Part shown: positions 1-11,114 of the stretch, piece after piece
How positions within the stretch are numbered: the stretch's first letter is position 1
How the letters are laid out: every line of letters starts with the position of its first letter
NCBI GenBank assembly: GCA_002007465.1
Contig: LNAC01000009.1
Location: forward strand, 3,507,494-3,571,493
DNA: 64,000 bases
Direction of reading: 5' to 3'
Origin: Ailurus styani
Taxonomy: Eukaryota; Chordata; Mammalia; Carnivora; Ailuridae
Made by a program: the position numbers and the translations under genes
Notes under the pieces: generated by a model
Databases searched by the model: none
Seen by the model: only the letters and a program-made list of their open reading frames with translations
Told to the model about the DNA's origin: nothing

Positions 1-545
1 TCCAGAACCATCCTCCCCTACCGGCTGGGGAGCCCCTGAGGCAGGACCCAGGTCAGTGTCCGTTCATCTTTGCGAAAGTAGCAGGATGTTAAAATGAACT
101 GATGCTCCCACAACCTTAAGGGGAAGGTGCTGTCACCCTCCTCCATTTTCAGCCAAGGAAGCTGGTTCAGAGAGGGTGAGCAGCACATCCAAGGTCACAC
201 AGGGGGATGTGGCCAAGGTGGGCTTAGAGCCCAGGCCTGTCAACTCCAAAGCCAGGGTTCTTCGCACGCAGCCCTAATCCTGGCCTTTGTTCCCAGGATC
301 CAATGGCGGAGGCCAGTCCTGCTGTCCTGCCAGAATAGCCTCGAGTCTCCCGAGTGGTCACCGCCCGGGGTTCCTCACCTTCCCTGGCCCGTCAGGCTTC
401 CCCACATCCCTGACCAAGATGGCTGGCGTCCCAGGAGGGTGACTTCAGCCCGCACCCAGCCGTACTGGGCCCGAGTCTTCCTCAGTAAGAATAAATAGCA
501 CTCCCCACTGACGACGAGGGGGGCGCCCTCCGGGCCCGCACTCAC

Positions 546-691
546 CATAACGCTGCTGAACTCTTTCGTCACCAGGAAGGCCATGAACCAGTTAGTGAGG
601 ACGCACACACCAGTGGCCATGCCCTTGACGTGCAGAGGAAAGATCTCCGACATGAGGAGCCAGGGGATGGGCCCCCAGCCCACAGCAAAGC
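546..691 (-). CDS. SLC2A8: SLC2A8 coding exon 9: spans 10-11
   Basis: 146 nt. It encodes [20 protein letters not shown] and [20 protein letters not shown], ending FSSVM at the donor ATG/GTGAGT. The GPIPW motif is the family's conformational and inhibitor-site motif in span 10. The next exon is not in the window; 1-545 shows only intron with a MIR-like stretch (about 150-275). Confidence 0.95.
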
Positions 692-3600
692 CTGTGGGAG
701 CAAGACAGGCATCAGAGCCCATGGGGACGGACCCTCGGGCTTGGCACAGCGCCCTCGTGCCAAAGCATCATAGTTTCCGGTCTGGCCCCCCAGCCCTGCG
801 CCTTCCTTCAGTGACGTCTCGGGCCGGTCCCTCCACTGCTTATGCATCAGGCTTTTCTCTGTAGAGCGGGGTCATGATGGGGCCTGCTCGGAGGGCTGTT
901 TGTGGGGGGGATTAAGTGAAAGGGGCAGAGAAGGCCCTGCGTCAGTGCCTGGACCTGGTCAGAGCCATAAACACAGAGGTGAGGACCGATGTGATAGAGA
1001 GACAAGGCCTGGTCGCAAGGCTGGACTTGCTGGGAGCCACGGGAAGCTGGTGGTGACAGCGGGTCCCCATAGCACCCCCGCAACCTCCCCAAGGACCCCC
1101 TTCTCACCGGCGATGAAGAGGCACATGCTGCCCACCGCTAGCCAGGCCAGCCCCACGCTGGCGCCGGCGGGTTCCACGGAGAGCGGCGTCAGGAGGTCCA
1201 CGCCTGAGGAGTTGCCGGCGCCGCCCTGCGTCAGCTTGAAGTAGGCGCCAAAGGCACTGGTGCTGAACACCATGACCACACCTGCAAGCGGAGGGTGGCA
1301 GTGGGCAGGGCCCTGGGAGAAAGGGCTGCGGCCCGTGGGTGGCTGGCGCTCGGGGCTGCAGTCTCGGAGCGGAGTGGCCGCAGCAATGTGGCCTGGGTTT
1401 CTCTGGGAGGGTAGTGAGCAGTGGTGCCTGGGAGCCCAGACTGGCGGCCCCCAGCCCCGTCCCGCCAGCCCCAGCTTGGACCTTGAACCACAGCAGACTC
1501 CGAGGACCTCCGAGGCAGAGCCTCCCTGGCCAGAGCAGCAGCAGGGTTTTAACCCCCATGCAGCGGATCGTCTCTGGGTCCTCACCATGGCCCTCCATCG
1601 CCCCCATTTCAAACTGGGGAAACTGAGGCTCAGAAAGGTGAAGTCACTTGCCCCAAAAGACCCCAAGCTTCCGAGTCACTTCCCTTCCCGGGTCCTCAGT
1701 TTCCTTGTCGTAAACGGGGGCCCCACTGGTGCCTGCTTGGAGGTTCAGTGCGAGGGGTGACATTGGGACCTCGGGCCTGGTCTGGAGCGAGCGCTCCGTA
1801 AGGGCGCCTGTGAGTCTCCACCTCGTTCTCACGGGTGCTCGGTGGGCCTTTTCCTGCTGCCGTGCGGTGGCCTCAGCAAACGCCCTCCAGCCTGTGGTGG
1901 GAAGCCTGGCCTGCGCCACCCGGCTTTCACAGGGCCACGCCCTGGACTTCAGGCCTCACCTGACAAGGTCAGGAGCAGCCTCCGCCCAGCTCTGTCCATG
2001 ATGAGGGCCGCCATGGCCGTGAACAGCACCTGGATGACGCCCACGATGACCGAGGCTAGGCTGCTGTCCTGGGGAGATGGGCCGAAGTGGGTCAGCCAAA
2101 GACCCTGGGACTAGGCATCCAGATGAGGCAGACTGGGGCGGAGGCCTCTTTACCTTGAACTTGGCCTTCTCGAAGATGGTCTCTGCATAGAACATGACAG
2201 CATTGATCCCTGACAGCTGCTGGAAGGCCATCAGCGAAATGCCAATGATGAAGGGCTTGTAGACGCCAGGATGCCTCAGCTGGGCCAGGTGGAAGCCCTG
2301 CTCAGACAGAGGCGGTGTCAGTGCCCCTCCCTCCCCGCTCCTGAGGGGCGTGGGGGCTTCGGGCCACTGTCCTAAATCCTGAGCCTCGGCTCCTTCTCAC
2401 CTGGGCCTCGAGTCTGGGACAGGCCCCCGCATCACTTTAGCCTCACCATTTGTAAGGTGACGAGATCCTCACCTCCCCGTGCCCCTTCCTGATTTGCTGG
2501 GGGAACCACGAAGCGATTACATGGGCACAAAGCCAGGGGTTCCAGAATCCCACCAGCCCCGGGCTAGGCCTGAGCCGAGTGCCTCTCCTGGAGCCGTGGA
2601 ATCCCTACCACCAGCAGGCACGTGCTGGACTCCCATCTTACCGAGGCAGAGAGGCAGGCCTCGGGATGTGAAGGTCAAGCAGCAGGCGAGAGGCTGACAC
2701 TCCGCCTTCTCCCTCACCCTGCAACACCCCACCTAACACTCCCAATTCCTCAAGTCTGCGCCTGTGTTTCCCTGTGACCCAGCTGGCCTTTTCTCCTCCT
2801 GAAACAGTGAGGTCAAGGCTCCCAGGCAGGTAGTGGGGCTCCAGCAGGCCCTTGCTTGCTCACAGAGGCCAACGCCCCCACTTGTGCCTCCCTTCCCCGT
2901 GTGTGTATGCACAGCCCTCGGGACAGGCCTCCCCCAGCTGCAATAGGGCCGTACCTCACTGTTTCCTACCCCCTCCCCGACCCCGCATCCCATCCGGCCC
3001 GGATCTGGCTCCCAGCCCCTCACCTGGTGCTCAGCCTCGGGAGGGGGCTCCTCCCGCACCTGCTCAGAGCCCCACAGGAACTGCATGGCGGCCATGGCTT
3101 CCTGGTGCCTCTGCTGGCTCAGCAGGAAGCGGGGGGTCTCGGGCATGAAGCACATGAGTAGCAGCATGAAGGCCGCGGGCACACAGCCCAGGACAGCCAG
3201 CCAGCGCCACTCCAGGACCCAGCCTGGTGGGGAGAGGGAGTGGGGGGGGGTCAGATGTCAGAGCCGGAGTGGGCCAGGCTGGATCTTCTCCCAGGGACTC
3301 AGTTTCAAGGGTGGGGACCTCACTACCTCCGTGTAGCTACGCTCGTGTTTGTCACCAATGTTGCTGTCACCAACTGGGGTTGATAAATATTGTAGAAACG
3401 CATGATGCTACATCTGCTCAGTGAATATTTATGTGGCAATTAAAAACAGAATGAGGCACTTGCTCTTTGTCTAAAAGGTAGGGGAGGGAGAATAAATATG
3501 CACAGACTCTGGAAGGCCACCAAGAAGCAGGCGAGGTTGGCTCCTCTGGAAAGGAAGGGGGACAGCGTGGGAGAGACTTTCACGGAACACCCATGGATCA

Positions 3601-4793
3601 ACAGTCACAGACACTGATCAATGAACATGCTGGTTAGGATGGACGGGGGGGAATTCTGCAGGCAAACTGACACCTGTGTGTCTGTCCCAGATGCCAATGT
3701 CTGTATTTGGCAGGGGTTTTGGCACCCCACAGGGCCCCCAAAGCAGCCAGACTGCTGGATGGTAAGTGGGCAAAAATCAAAGAGCCCAGACTGGGATGTC
3801 GCCCACTCTGAAGAACAGAGGGCACATATTCCAGGCCCTCTGGGTCTCAGGACATCCCTTGATAATTCTCATTAACAGCCTTGGACTAGGTGGGGTTCTT
3901 GCCACTTAAAGACAGAGGAAGTAAGGCTCCTTGGGCAGTGTGACTGGCCCAAGATCACACAGCCAGTAAGTGTCCCCTGACACGGGACGGTCTGATGTAT
4001 GGCCTCTCTCCACGCCAGTTCTGATGAAAACATGTCTGCCTCTAGAAGTTTCCTTGCGCTGACCCCAGCTCTGACCCTCGGGTCCCCTGGAACCCTTCTC
4101 TTTCACACTGCAAATCCAGTACTGGTATTTCTGAGAGACACGCTTGGGCCCTCCAAGCTCTTGGGCTGAAGAGTTTTAGGGGTGCCCCAGCCACCCCTTG
4201 AATCCTCCGTTTGTCACTGAGCAGTGAGGTACTGACCTAACCAGTCAGCCCCCACCTTCCCTCGGAATGGGCTTCTGCCCTGGGAAGATGAGGACAACAC
4301 CTTCTCCAGCTCTCCCTGGAATGTAGTCACAAGACCCACATGTCCCAGGGGCTCAGGGAGGTGGTCTGTGTGACAGGCTGTGTGACCTTGGGTAAGTCCC
4401 TTGACCTCTCTGAACTTCAGTGTCTGTATCTGTGAAAAGGCCACACAGCCATGAACGGGGATCAGAGAGGCTGTGAAACTACCTGCCAGGTAGGCCAGGA
4501 GGATGCCTATGACGACCATCAGTTGCACACAGGAGCCCAGCAGCCCCCTCACTGCGGGGTAGGAGATTTCAGAGATATATACCTGTGGGCAGTGAAGAGG
4601 AAACTTTACTCGGGGTCCAAGAGTTCTTAAAACTGAAAAGCCTCAGCCATTCAGAGTTGAGGAGGGCCTTGGAGGGGGGCTGCTGCAAGCCAGGTAAGCA
4701 AGCAGGTCCCAGGTCAGCAAAGCCCTCCCCATACCTCTCCAGGTGATCAGCAGTGTGTGTTTTAAAGGGGAGTAAGGATATATACATGGCTTG

Positions 4794-4833
<40 letters not shown>

Positions 4834-7295
4834 GGCACAGAACTTTTCAAACTTTCATTTCATTGTATGACTAACCTTGATAAAATGCAGGTTCTGATGC
4901 AGTAGGTCTAGGGTGGGGCCCAAGATGCTGCCTTTCTTTTCTTATTTAATTCATTTATTTGAGAAAAAGCAAGAGCAGAGGGAGGGGCAGAGGGAGAGGG
5001 AGAAGCAGACTCCCCGCTAAGCAGGGAGCCCAATGTGGGGCTCCATCCCAGGACCCCGAGATCATGACCTGAGCTGAAGGCAGATGCTTAACTGCCTGAG
5101 TCCCCTGGGGCTCCCCCAAGATTCTGCCTTTCTAACTAGCTCCAGGTGACACCCAGGCTGCTGGTCCAAGAATCACACTCTCAGTGGTGCCCTTGCAGTG
5201 AACTCTTTGCCTCAGTTGCAACCAGTGACTGCCACTGCTTCCTCCAGGCTCAGGGGCCAGAAAGGTCTTATCCATACTTCTGTACCTTATGCCCATGACT
5301 AAAATGAGTGTGTTTTTGTCCAGTAACACCACCCAAAACATAAAATCCGATTCAGCTGCTGCCTGCTGCCTAGCCAATGTGGGTAAAATGAGTGGTGGGT
5401 GCAAAAGGATGACCAGGGAGGACTCTGAGCCACTACTTTTAATCTTGACCAGCTTGGCGTGGGGGTGGTGGACCATCCAAGCCCTGTGGCCAGCAGAACA
5501 GTTTACTGGTCACCCTGCAATTTCCCCGCCAGCGTCTGAGCCCTCCACAAGCCATGCCAGGGCTGTATGTGCAGTCCTGCTTAATCCCTACAACCACTGC
5601 ATGAGGTAAGATCATTATTCCCATTAGGAGGGGAAACTGAGGCACAGAGAGGTATACTCTGCCCTAGTAAGTGACGGACCCCGGATTTCACCTAGGTAGA
5701 CGGCTCCCAAGTCAGCCTGGACAGTGGTGCGTCGGCAGATGGGAAGAAAGAAGAGGGGAGGCAGCTGGAGGACTCGTTCCTGAGTAGTGAAAGGGGAACA
5801 GCAGAGCCCAGAGGCCTCTGTGGCCAGGACAGACCAGAACAGGAATTTCCTGCTAAACCGTAGTCAGTGGCCCGAATGACAGCGGGAGACCTATGCCTTA
5901 CTGTAGGCTTCTGTGACCATCCACAGATGGCATCTTATTTGTAGAGCAAAAGAGAGGCCTGGCTAAGCGGCGCAGTCCTGGGTTCGAGTAATAGCTTCAT
6001 CCCTGACTATTTGTGGCTCGACAAAGGGCTTCAGTTTCTGAAGCGCACTTCATCTGCAAACAAGGGTAACAGTGGCTCCTTCCAAGGCCCGTCGCGGGGC
6101 GGGGGTGGGGGGGGAAGATAAAGCTGGCGAGGGGCGCGGTGCCAGGCCCCCAGGAGGCCGCCGCCAGGGAGAACCACGCCCCCAGGTCGGCTCCTTCCCG
6201 GTCCCACGGCGCGACGCTGGGGGACACTCACCGGGGCTACGAGCGAGGCAGTACCGCAGGCCAGGCCGGTTAGGAGGCGGCCCCCGAGCAGCATCCACAG
6301 GTTCTGGGCCGCGGTGATGACGGCAAAGCCGAGCACGAAGGGCACGGTGCAGAGCAGCAGGCTCAGCTTGCGCCCGGCGCGGTCCACGAGCCAGCCTCCC
6401 AGCACGCCCCCCGCCGCGGCTCCCAGGGTCACGATGGCCTGGGGGCGGGGCGACCGCAGGATGGAGAGGGGGCGCCAGCGGGCCGCGGCCCAACCTCGCC
6501 CTCAACCCCGGCCCCAGCCGCCTCCGGGAGGAGCGGGTGCGCGTCCCAGGCTGGCGGTCGGGCGGAGGGTGACCCCCGGCAGGAGCGCCGGGACGCACCC
6601 GGCAGAGGGTCTCGGTGCCCGCCCGAAGCCCCTCGCGCGTGGGGTGGAGGAGGAGGGGCCCAGGCGGGCTGGAGGGTGAGCCCGACGCCTCACCCCGAAC
6701 CAGGAGGCGGCGTCGTCACCGAGGCGCAGGGCCGGGGACGCGGCGCGGCGCAGGCTCGGGATGGCCGGGGAGCTGTAGCCGAGCGCGAAGCCGAAGCTGA
6801 GCGGGCCCAGGGCGGCGGCGAAGGCGGCGAGGAAGACCCGGCGGCTGAGGGGAGCGCTGCGGGGGGACAGGGCGGCCGGTGAGCGGCGCCGGCCTGGGCG
6901 CAGCAGGACGGGCGAGGCCGCGTCCCGGGCCCCCCAGCCGCTCACCTNNNNNNNNNNNNNNNNNNNNNNNNNNNNNNNNNNNNNNNNNNNNNNNNNNNNN
7001 NNNNNNNNNNNNNNNNNNNNNNNNNNNNNNNNNNNNNNNNNNNNNNNNNNNNNNNNNNNNNNNNNNNNNNNNNNNNNNNNNNNNNNNNNNNNNNNNNNNN
7101 NNNNNNNNNNNNNNNNNNNNNNNNNNNNNNNNNNNNNNNNNNNNNNNNNNNNNNNNNNNNNNNNNNNNNNNNNNNNNNNNNNNNNNNNNNNNNNNNNNNN
7201 NNNNNNNNNNNNNNNNNNNNNNNNNNNNNNNNNNNNNNNNNNNNNNNGGGCGGCCCCAGGAGGGGCTGTGTCTCCTCCCGGTCCTCCGGCGTCAT
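546..7295 (-). CDS. SLC2A8: SLC2A8 (GLUT8) facilitative glucose transporter, 3' end missing
   Basis: Coding exons in transcript order: 7295-6946 (interrupted by N), 6856-6694, 6438-6232, 4582-4483, 3223-3024, 2297-2154, 2068-1960, 1281-1108, 691-546. All introns fit GT-AG and all phases join, giving about 433 residues. The final exon, with the last membrane span and the PETKGK-type C-terminus, lies below position 1. The product is a 12-span sugar transporter of the major facilitator superfamily, known in this family to sit mainly on endosomes/lysosomes. Visible signatures: N-terminal dileucine signal EETQPLL, loop motif [19 protein letters not shown] after span 6, [14 protein letters not shown] in span 7, a GNSS glycosylation site in a late loop, and [15 protein letters not shown] in span 10. 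The ATG at 7295-7293 is chosen because it starts the familiar MTPED N-terminus and has G at -3. The introns hold MIR fragments, one Can-SINE and a TG repeat. Name very likely correct; the gene appears intact. Confidence 0.96.
1108..1281 (-). CDS. SLC2A8: SLC2A8 coding exon 8: spans 9-10, glycosylation loop
   Basis: 174 nt. It encodes [20 protein letters not shown], a GNSS N-glycosylation sequon (about residue 350), and [18 protein letters not shown]. The donor is GCCG/GTGAGA. Confidence 0.95.
1960..2068 (-). CDS. SLC2A8: SLC2A8 coding exon 7: span 8
   Basis: 109 nt, separated from exon 6 by an intron of only 85 nt. It encodes a segment beginning [16 protein letters not shown] and ending [13 protein letters not shown], with the repeated D-RAGRR loop of the second transporter half. 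Confidence 0.94.
2154..2297 (-). CDS. SLC2A8: SLC2A8 coding exon 6: span 7
   Basis: 144 nt, phase 0 at both ends, donor AAG/GTAAAG. It encodes [20 protein letters not shown], then [20 protein letters not shown]. The QQLSG..A..FYA segment of span 7 is part of the substrate-binding region in GLUT proteins. Confidence 0.96.
3024..3223 (-). CDS. SLC2A8: SLC2A8 coding exon 5: span 6 and central loop
   Basis: 200 nt. It encodes [20 protein letters not shown], the [15 protein letters not shown] motif and the cytoplasmic loop ending EPPPEAEHQ at the donor [17 protein letters not shown] is a diagnostic sugar-transporter motif. Confidence 0.96.
4483..4582 (-). CDS. SLC2A8: SLC2A8 coding exon 4: span 5 region
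   Basis: 100 nt, acceptor TGCCCACAG. It encodes [20 protein letters not shown] then [13 protein letters not shown], with the conserved sugar-transporter YISEI..P.VRG loop. It ends one base into a Gly codon completed at 3223. Confidence 0.95.
4797..4831. repeat. (TG)n microsatellite
   Basis: About 17 uninterrupted TG units in an SLC2A8 intron, likely length-polymorphic. Confidence 0.97.
4858..5190 (+). mobile_element. MER5A-type hAT fragment, interrupted by SINE
   Basis: TGATGCAGTAGGTCTAGGG and, after the SINE, CTAACTAGCTCCAGGTGA and CTGCTGGTCC read like the MER5A consensus in plus orientation. The halves at about 4858-4937 and 5117-5190 are continuous if the SINE is removed. Confidence 0.65.
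4938..5116 (-). mobile_element. Can-SINE inside a MER5A-type element
   Basis: Reverse-oriented tRNA-Lys-derived carnivore SINE: T-rich tail complement on the left, then purine-rich spacer, CATGACCTGAGC box and a diverged head. It is flanked by 17-bp target duplications, CAAGATGCTGCCTTTCT (4921-4937) and CAAGATTCTGCCTTTCT (5117-5133), one mismatch apart. Confidence 0.88.
6232..6438 (-). CDS. SLC2A8: SLC2A8 coding exon 3: spans 2-4
   Basis: 207 nt, phase 0 at both ends, donor CCG/GTGAGT. It encodes [24 protein letters not shown] and [15 protein letters not shown]. The [11 protein letters not shown] loop is the conserved major-facilitator loop between spans 2 and 3. Confidence 0.95.
6694..6856 (-). 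CDS. SLC2A8: SLC2A8 coding exon 2: first membrane span
   Basis: 163 nt. The acceptor is a pyrimidine-rich CCCCCCGCAG, and the donor is GGG/GTGAGG. It encodes [20 protein letters not shown] and [10 protein letters not shown], ending DDAASWFG. This is span 1 and its external loop, with the [10 protein letters not shown] signature of GLUT8. Confidence 0.93.
6946..7295 (-). CDS. SLC2A8: SLC2A8 coding exon 1 (contains assembly gap)
   Basis: The start ATG is at 7295-7293, followed by 16 readable residues [16 protein letters not shown] (7295-7248). This carries the LL12/13 endosomal-sorting dileucine preceded by acidic residues. Then come 300 N. Directly after the N run the minus strand reads AG followed by GTGAG, a good donor, so the exon appears to end at 6946 with two bases of a Ser codon completed by exon 2. 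Confidence 0.8.
6948..7247. other. Assembly gap, 300 N
   Basis: An uninterrupted run of exactly 300 N lies within the GC-rich first exon of SLC2A8. A round number suggests an estimated or padded gap rather than a measured size. Nothing can be said about its contents except that the flanks belong to the same exon. Confidence 0.99.
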
Positions 7296-8060
7296 GTCGG
7301 CAGCCAACGCCTGCTGGGTCAGCTCTGCTGCCTGAACGGCCACGGGTCCCGCGAGTGCCGCCGGCACCCGCCTCTCGCGGCAGAGCCGGCCAATAGGCGG
7401 GGAGGGGCGGCTCTGGGCACGGCCAATGGAAACGCCAGGCGGGGTTTGCCTCGGCGCTGGGCACCACCCTCCAAATCAAAGCCGACCATTGGGAGCAAAG
7501 AGCCGGTTGGCGACGCTCACTGGGACCGCCCCTAGGACCTGGCTAGCCAGTGTTTAGGTGGGGCGGAGTTTGTATGTGGGCCTGGAGTAGAACCATCCAA
7601 TAAGAGTGTGGTGCGAACCCAGAGGCGGGACCATAAAGTTGCCTCAAGAGGAGCCAGCCAGTGAGGGTGGAAGGCGGGGATGGCATCTGCTCCTGGACCC
7701 GCCTCTCTGTCCAGCTTCAACCAACGAGGCTAGCAGCGGGACGAAGGTGGAGCAGCGGCGCCGCGCACGCGACTTCCCGCCCCGACTCTGGACAGTAGCA
7801 GCTGTTACTACCTGGCTGGCTGTGCAGTTCCGGCTCTGCGTTAACTGGCGCCCTGGGGCCGGGGTTCAACGCGCCCGTCCCAGCTCAGCCCACTGACAGC
7901 CGCAGGGAGGAATGTCCTGGGCCGCTCTCTTTCCTCTCGGAACCGGGGCTGCTGGGGGCGGAGGCATGGCCCTGCACGCCGCAGCCCACCTCGGTGCGGG
8001 TCAGGACTCGGAGCCCGTAGATTGCTGACGGCTACGCGCCGACAACCACCAGGACCTCGA
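7296..8060 (-). promoter_or_regulatory. SLC2A8: SLC2A8 promoter / CpG-rich region with CCAAT and GC boxes
   Basis: No TATA box is evident, but CCAAT motifs occur at 7390-7394, 7423-7427 and 7597-7601, and the reverse motif ATTGG at 7488-7492. GGGGCGG-type GC boxes occur at 7404-7410 and about 7560-7566. The sequence is GC- and CpG-rich from about 6050 to 8060, i.e. through exons 1-3 and the upstream flank. This is the usual layout of a CpG-island promoter driven by NF-Y and Sp factors. The transcription start was not determined. Confidence 0.6.
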
Positions 8061-10395
8061 GGTGCCGAGGACCTGTGTTGGGTTGGGCCCTCATATGTGT
8101 GACTGATCGGGGCTTAAATGATGAGCCCCAGGTTCCCTGTTAAGTTCCACTCACTTCCTGACTTTTGAATCTTCATCTTAACACCTGCTATCTTTGAGTC
8201 TCCTGCGGCTATTAATAGCCAGCTTCTTCACTTGAGCCCCCGGGTGACTGCTGGAGGTAGGATGATGTCAGGGCTCTGAGGGATCTTGCCGCTTGTACCC
8301 AACCCTCCTCTGCATGAGGCAGCTAAGGCGCTCTGCTGTGTAATTCTTGAAAGAACCAGGGCTATGAGAGTAAGAGGTTTGGTTTCTAATCCCTCTCTGG
8401 GCCTCTATTTCCTCATCTCTAAGTGGGGATGACAATATCTACCTTCCAGACAGTTTTAAGCATAGGCAATGTATGTGAAAGACCAAGCATATGTGAGGCA
8501 CCCAAATGTTAGCCCATATGATTATGAAAGTTGTTGGACCTGGTGCAACCTCCTGATTGTACTATCTTTAAAGACAGGCAACCGCCCCCGTCTATGCTTC
8601 CACAGCATCTTGTGCTCGAGTTATAAATTCTTACCTCAGCACTTATCACTGCTGTGTGATCGCTTGTTTTCTTCCCTCCCTCCCTTAATGGATGCGACCT
8701 CTTCCTCCACACAGTGGGCCCTTGGTGTTTGCAGAGTGGACGAATGCCTCCGACTCCACGGGTAAACTGCTGCCGGGGGGTAGGCAGAAGGACTTATGTG
8801 GACAGGATGCTCCAGTGAGCCCGGCTAGCACCAGCCCTCTGAGTCACAGGCCCTTACAAACCCCCTCCTGCCCGCTGGCTGGTGGTCTCCTTTCCCAAGT
8901 CTGCAGCATTCACCTCTTGGCCTTTGTAAGCAGATACTGCTGCCAGAGCCGCCTCTGATCCCCCTTTTATAAGCTAATCACCATCGATATGATTAGTAGG
9001 GTCCATTTCTTGCCCTTTCTACATTCACTCCTCAGATTTGTGACTTTCATCAAATCATGGGGCAGTTCTGATGCTTCTAATCTCTTTGGAAGAATGTTCT
9101 AAATCACCCTTGGTTTTTTCTGTTCCAGGCCGAGAAGCAAGAAATTCCAGGGGGGAAAAAAGGAGGACAGAAAGAACACACAGACAAACTCATAAAGCTT
9201 ACAAATTAGTTTAACATGAAAAACACCAGTCAGATCCAACTGACACAAGGCACTCAGCCTGACTCTGTATGGTGGACAAGGGAGAGAGCAGAGCTCTGGG
9301 GTCAGAGAACTCACAGTTTCAAATCACTGTCCCTTTCTGAGCCTCAGTTTACTTACTTGAGAAGCAATAATAATAAAATCGAACTCCCGAAACTTTTCAC
9401 GAGTTTGAGATACAGCATGCGGTGGATTTTGTGTTTCCTCCAAATACAAAAGGGGTAGAAGGAAACACAGAGGAGGAACGGCAATGCTGAGCACAGCGAA
9501 GGTCTACCTGGCTATACCTAGAAAGCACCGTCAGCCGAGACAAGGAAGCTCTCCCCACAGTGTGTAAGGCCCACGAAGAGGTAGGACCCAAACTTCTAGA
9601 AAATCTGTCAGATCAAGGTCATGTCAAACACAGCTCTCTGCATTCCCAGAGAAGGCTACAGAGGAACTCTCAGGGATACTTTCACGGGGGAACGATTTAA
9701 ATTTCTTTTGGTGGGTAATTTATACGAGAGAGCTAATAAAATGGAATCTGTTAGACTAATGCCAAAGGTAATTCACCTTCCTCACACAGATTAACATTTT
9801 TACGGTGTCAGTGAAACTAGGTTTCCCCCTTTGATCTCCCTGGCCAGAGGCTGACATTTCACGGTTTCATTTGCACTTGGTCAAGCTCACATATTCTTTT
9901 CACTTTGAGGAGGGAGCAACAGAAGGCAGGTGATGACAGGAGAAGGACAACCACTTGGTTCACGTGAAAGAGCAAAGCAGACCTCAACATGAGAAGGGAA
10001 CTTGAGGATGGTGATTTTGGTGGCAAGGAGTGACAATTGCCTGGCTGTATCATTGCAGAGTAACAACGAAACCAAACAAAATAATCTTAAGACTCTTAAC
10101 AGGCTCCTGCCCCTTTCTTATTCTTTGTGAGAAACAAGGAAGGAGCAGGAGCTTCTAAGAACTAACCATTCAGCTTTTCTCAAAACTACAGGCCAGGACA
10201 GCTGGTTTCAAACTCAGTGAACTGAAACAGCAACAGGGGCCAAAGTGCAGAAAGAAAACTTATTTATAATAAATTTAAAAAGCAATGGCTTTTCTTTATA
10301 AAAGGAACACATTATGTGACATAAATCAAAACCGTAATGAAAAAATAATTTTTCCATCTAAGTATATAAAATATAAGAGAAGGTTGCAGTAAATA
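8061..10395. other. Intergenic region between SLC2A8 and GARNL3
   Basis: No coding exon is recognised on either strand. It holds MIR-like stretches (about 8350-8500 and 9270-9415, both plus orientation) and otherwise unassigned unique-looking sequence. The proximal end is the SLC2A8 upstream flank and the distal end the GARNL3 polyadenylation region. Confidence 0.6.
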
Positions 10396-10683
10396 AGAAT
10401 GAACATTTTTGATTTATTCAAAGTTTCAATCTAAAACTGCAATGAAATCTACCACCTTTATTACAAGGGGACTGATGGTTCCTGAACAGAAAGAAACAAA
10501 GGTCAAGAAAGATGGCACCGGACATTGGATAGACCCAAACCGTCCAGGTGTGCAGAAGGTTTGGTCCAGTAGATCACGGGTGGGCTAAAAGCCACACTTT
10601 GTTGAGAAATGCTGTCAGAACTGGTTAAAGAGTAGAAACCTCCATAAGAAAATTAAAGATGGCAAACTCAATCCGGACCCTGT
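10395..10683 (-). other. GARNL3: GARNL3 3' UTR and candidate poly(A) signals
   Basis: Downstream of the TAA stop (10686-10684) the minus strand has AATAAA hexamers at 10462-10457 and 10418-10413. Use of the first would give a 3' UTR of roughly 240 nt. Which is used, and whether longer forms exist further down, cannot be told from sequence alone. Confidence 0.5.
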
Positions 10684-10861
10684 TTACTTCAGGTCAATAA
10701 TGTCTTCATCCGAGGAGGCTGTGAGCTGAAAGGGGCTACTGCCCCACACGGGGCTGCCTTCTCTGTCCGCCACAGGGTCCTGGTCAGAGCCCGTGGAGTG
10801 GTAGCGCCCCTCGGGGTTGGCTTCTGGAGCAGAAGGACTTTCCAAGGAGCCTGTGGTGATC
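10684..10861 (-). CDS. GARNL3: GARNL3 last coding exon and stop
   Basis: 178 nt including TAA at 10686-10684. It encodes [38 protein letters not shown] and [18 protein letters not shown]. Acidic C-terminus; acceptor TCTTCTAG. Confidence 0.95.
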
Positions 10862-11114
10862 CTAGAAGAGAAAAGTCTGGAGAGCACTAGTGACCTGGGC
10901 CCCTTCTGTCAGGCAGTTTCCTGCTCATTTGAGCTCATAAAACCTGTCTCCCCCCACAACCCACCCATTAGCGGGGAAAGGTATGGACATGCAGGAGTCA
11001 CCCCCACAGAGTGTGGAGCCTGCAGTCAGCCAGCCCGACCTCATGGGCTGTTGGGAGTTTTATTTATTTATTTTTATTTTTTTAAATTTATTTTTAAAAG
11101 ACTTTATTTATTTG

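Larger units (their letters stand above)
4597..6231. other. SLC2A8: SLC2A8 intron between coding exons 3 and 4
   Basis: Contains a TG repeat (4797-4831), a MER5A-type element split by a Can-SINE (4858-5190), and MIR-like stretches at about 5575-5690 (minus) and 5960-6065 (plus). No coding signal beyond the flanking exons. Confidence 0.6.

Noticed and set aside
1..545. Search for the last SLC2A8 coding exon
   Set aside because: No minus-strand sequence matching the expected final span and C-terminus is present; it must lie outside the window.
7296..7367. In-frame N-terminal extension of SLC2A8 from an upstream GTG
   Set aside because: It begins at GTG rather than ATG. The downstream ATG gives the established MTPED start with dileucine motif and has a good context.
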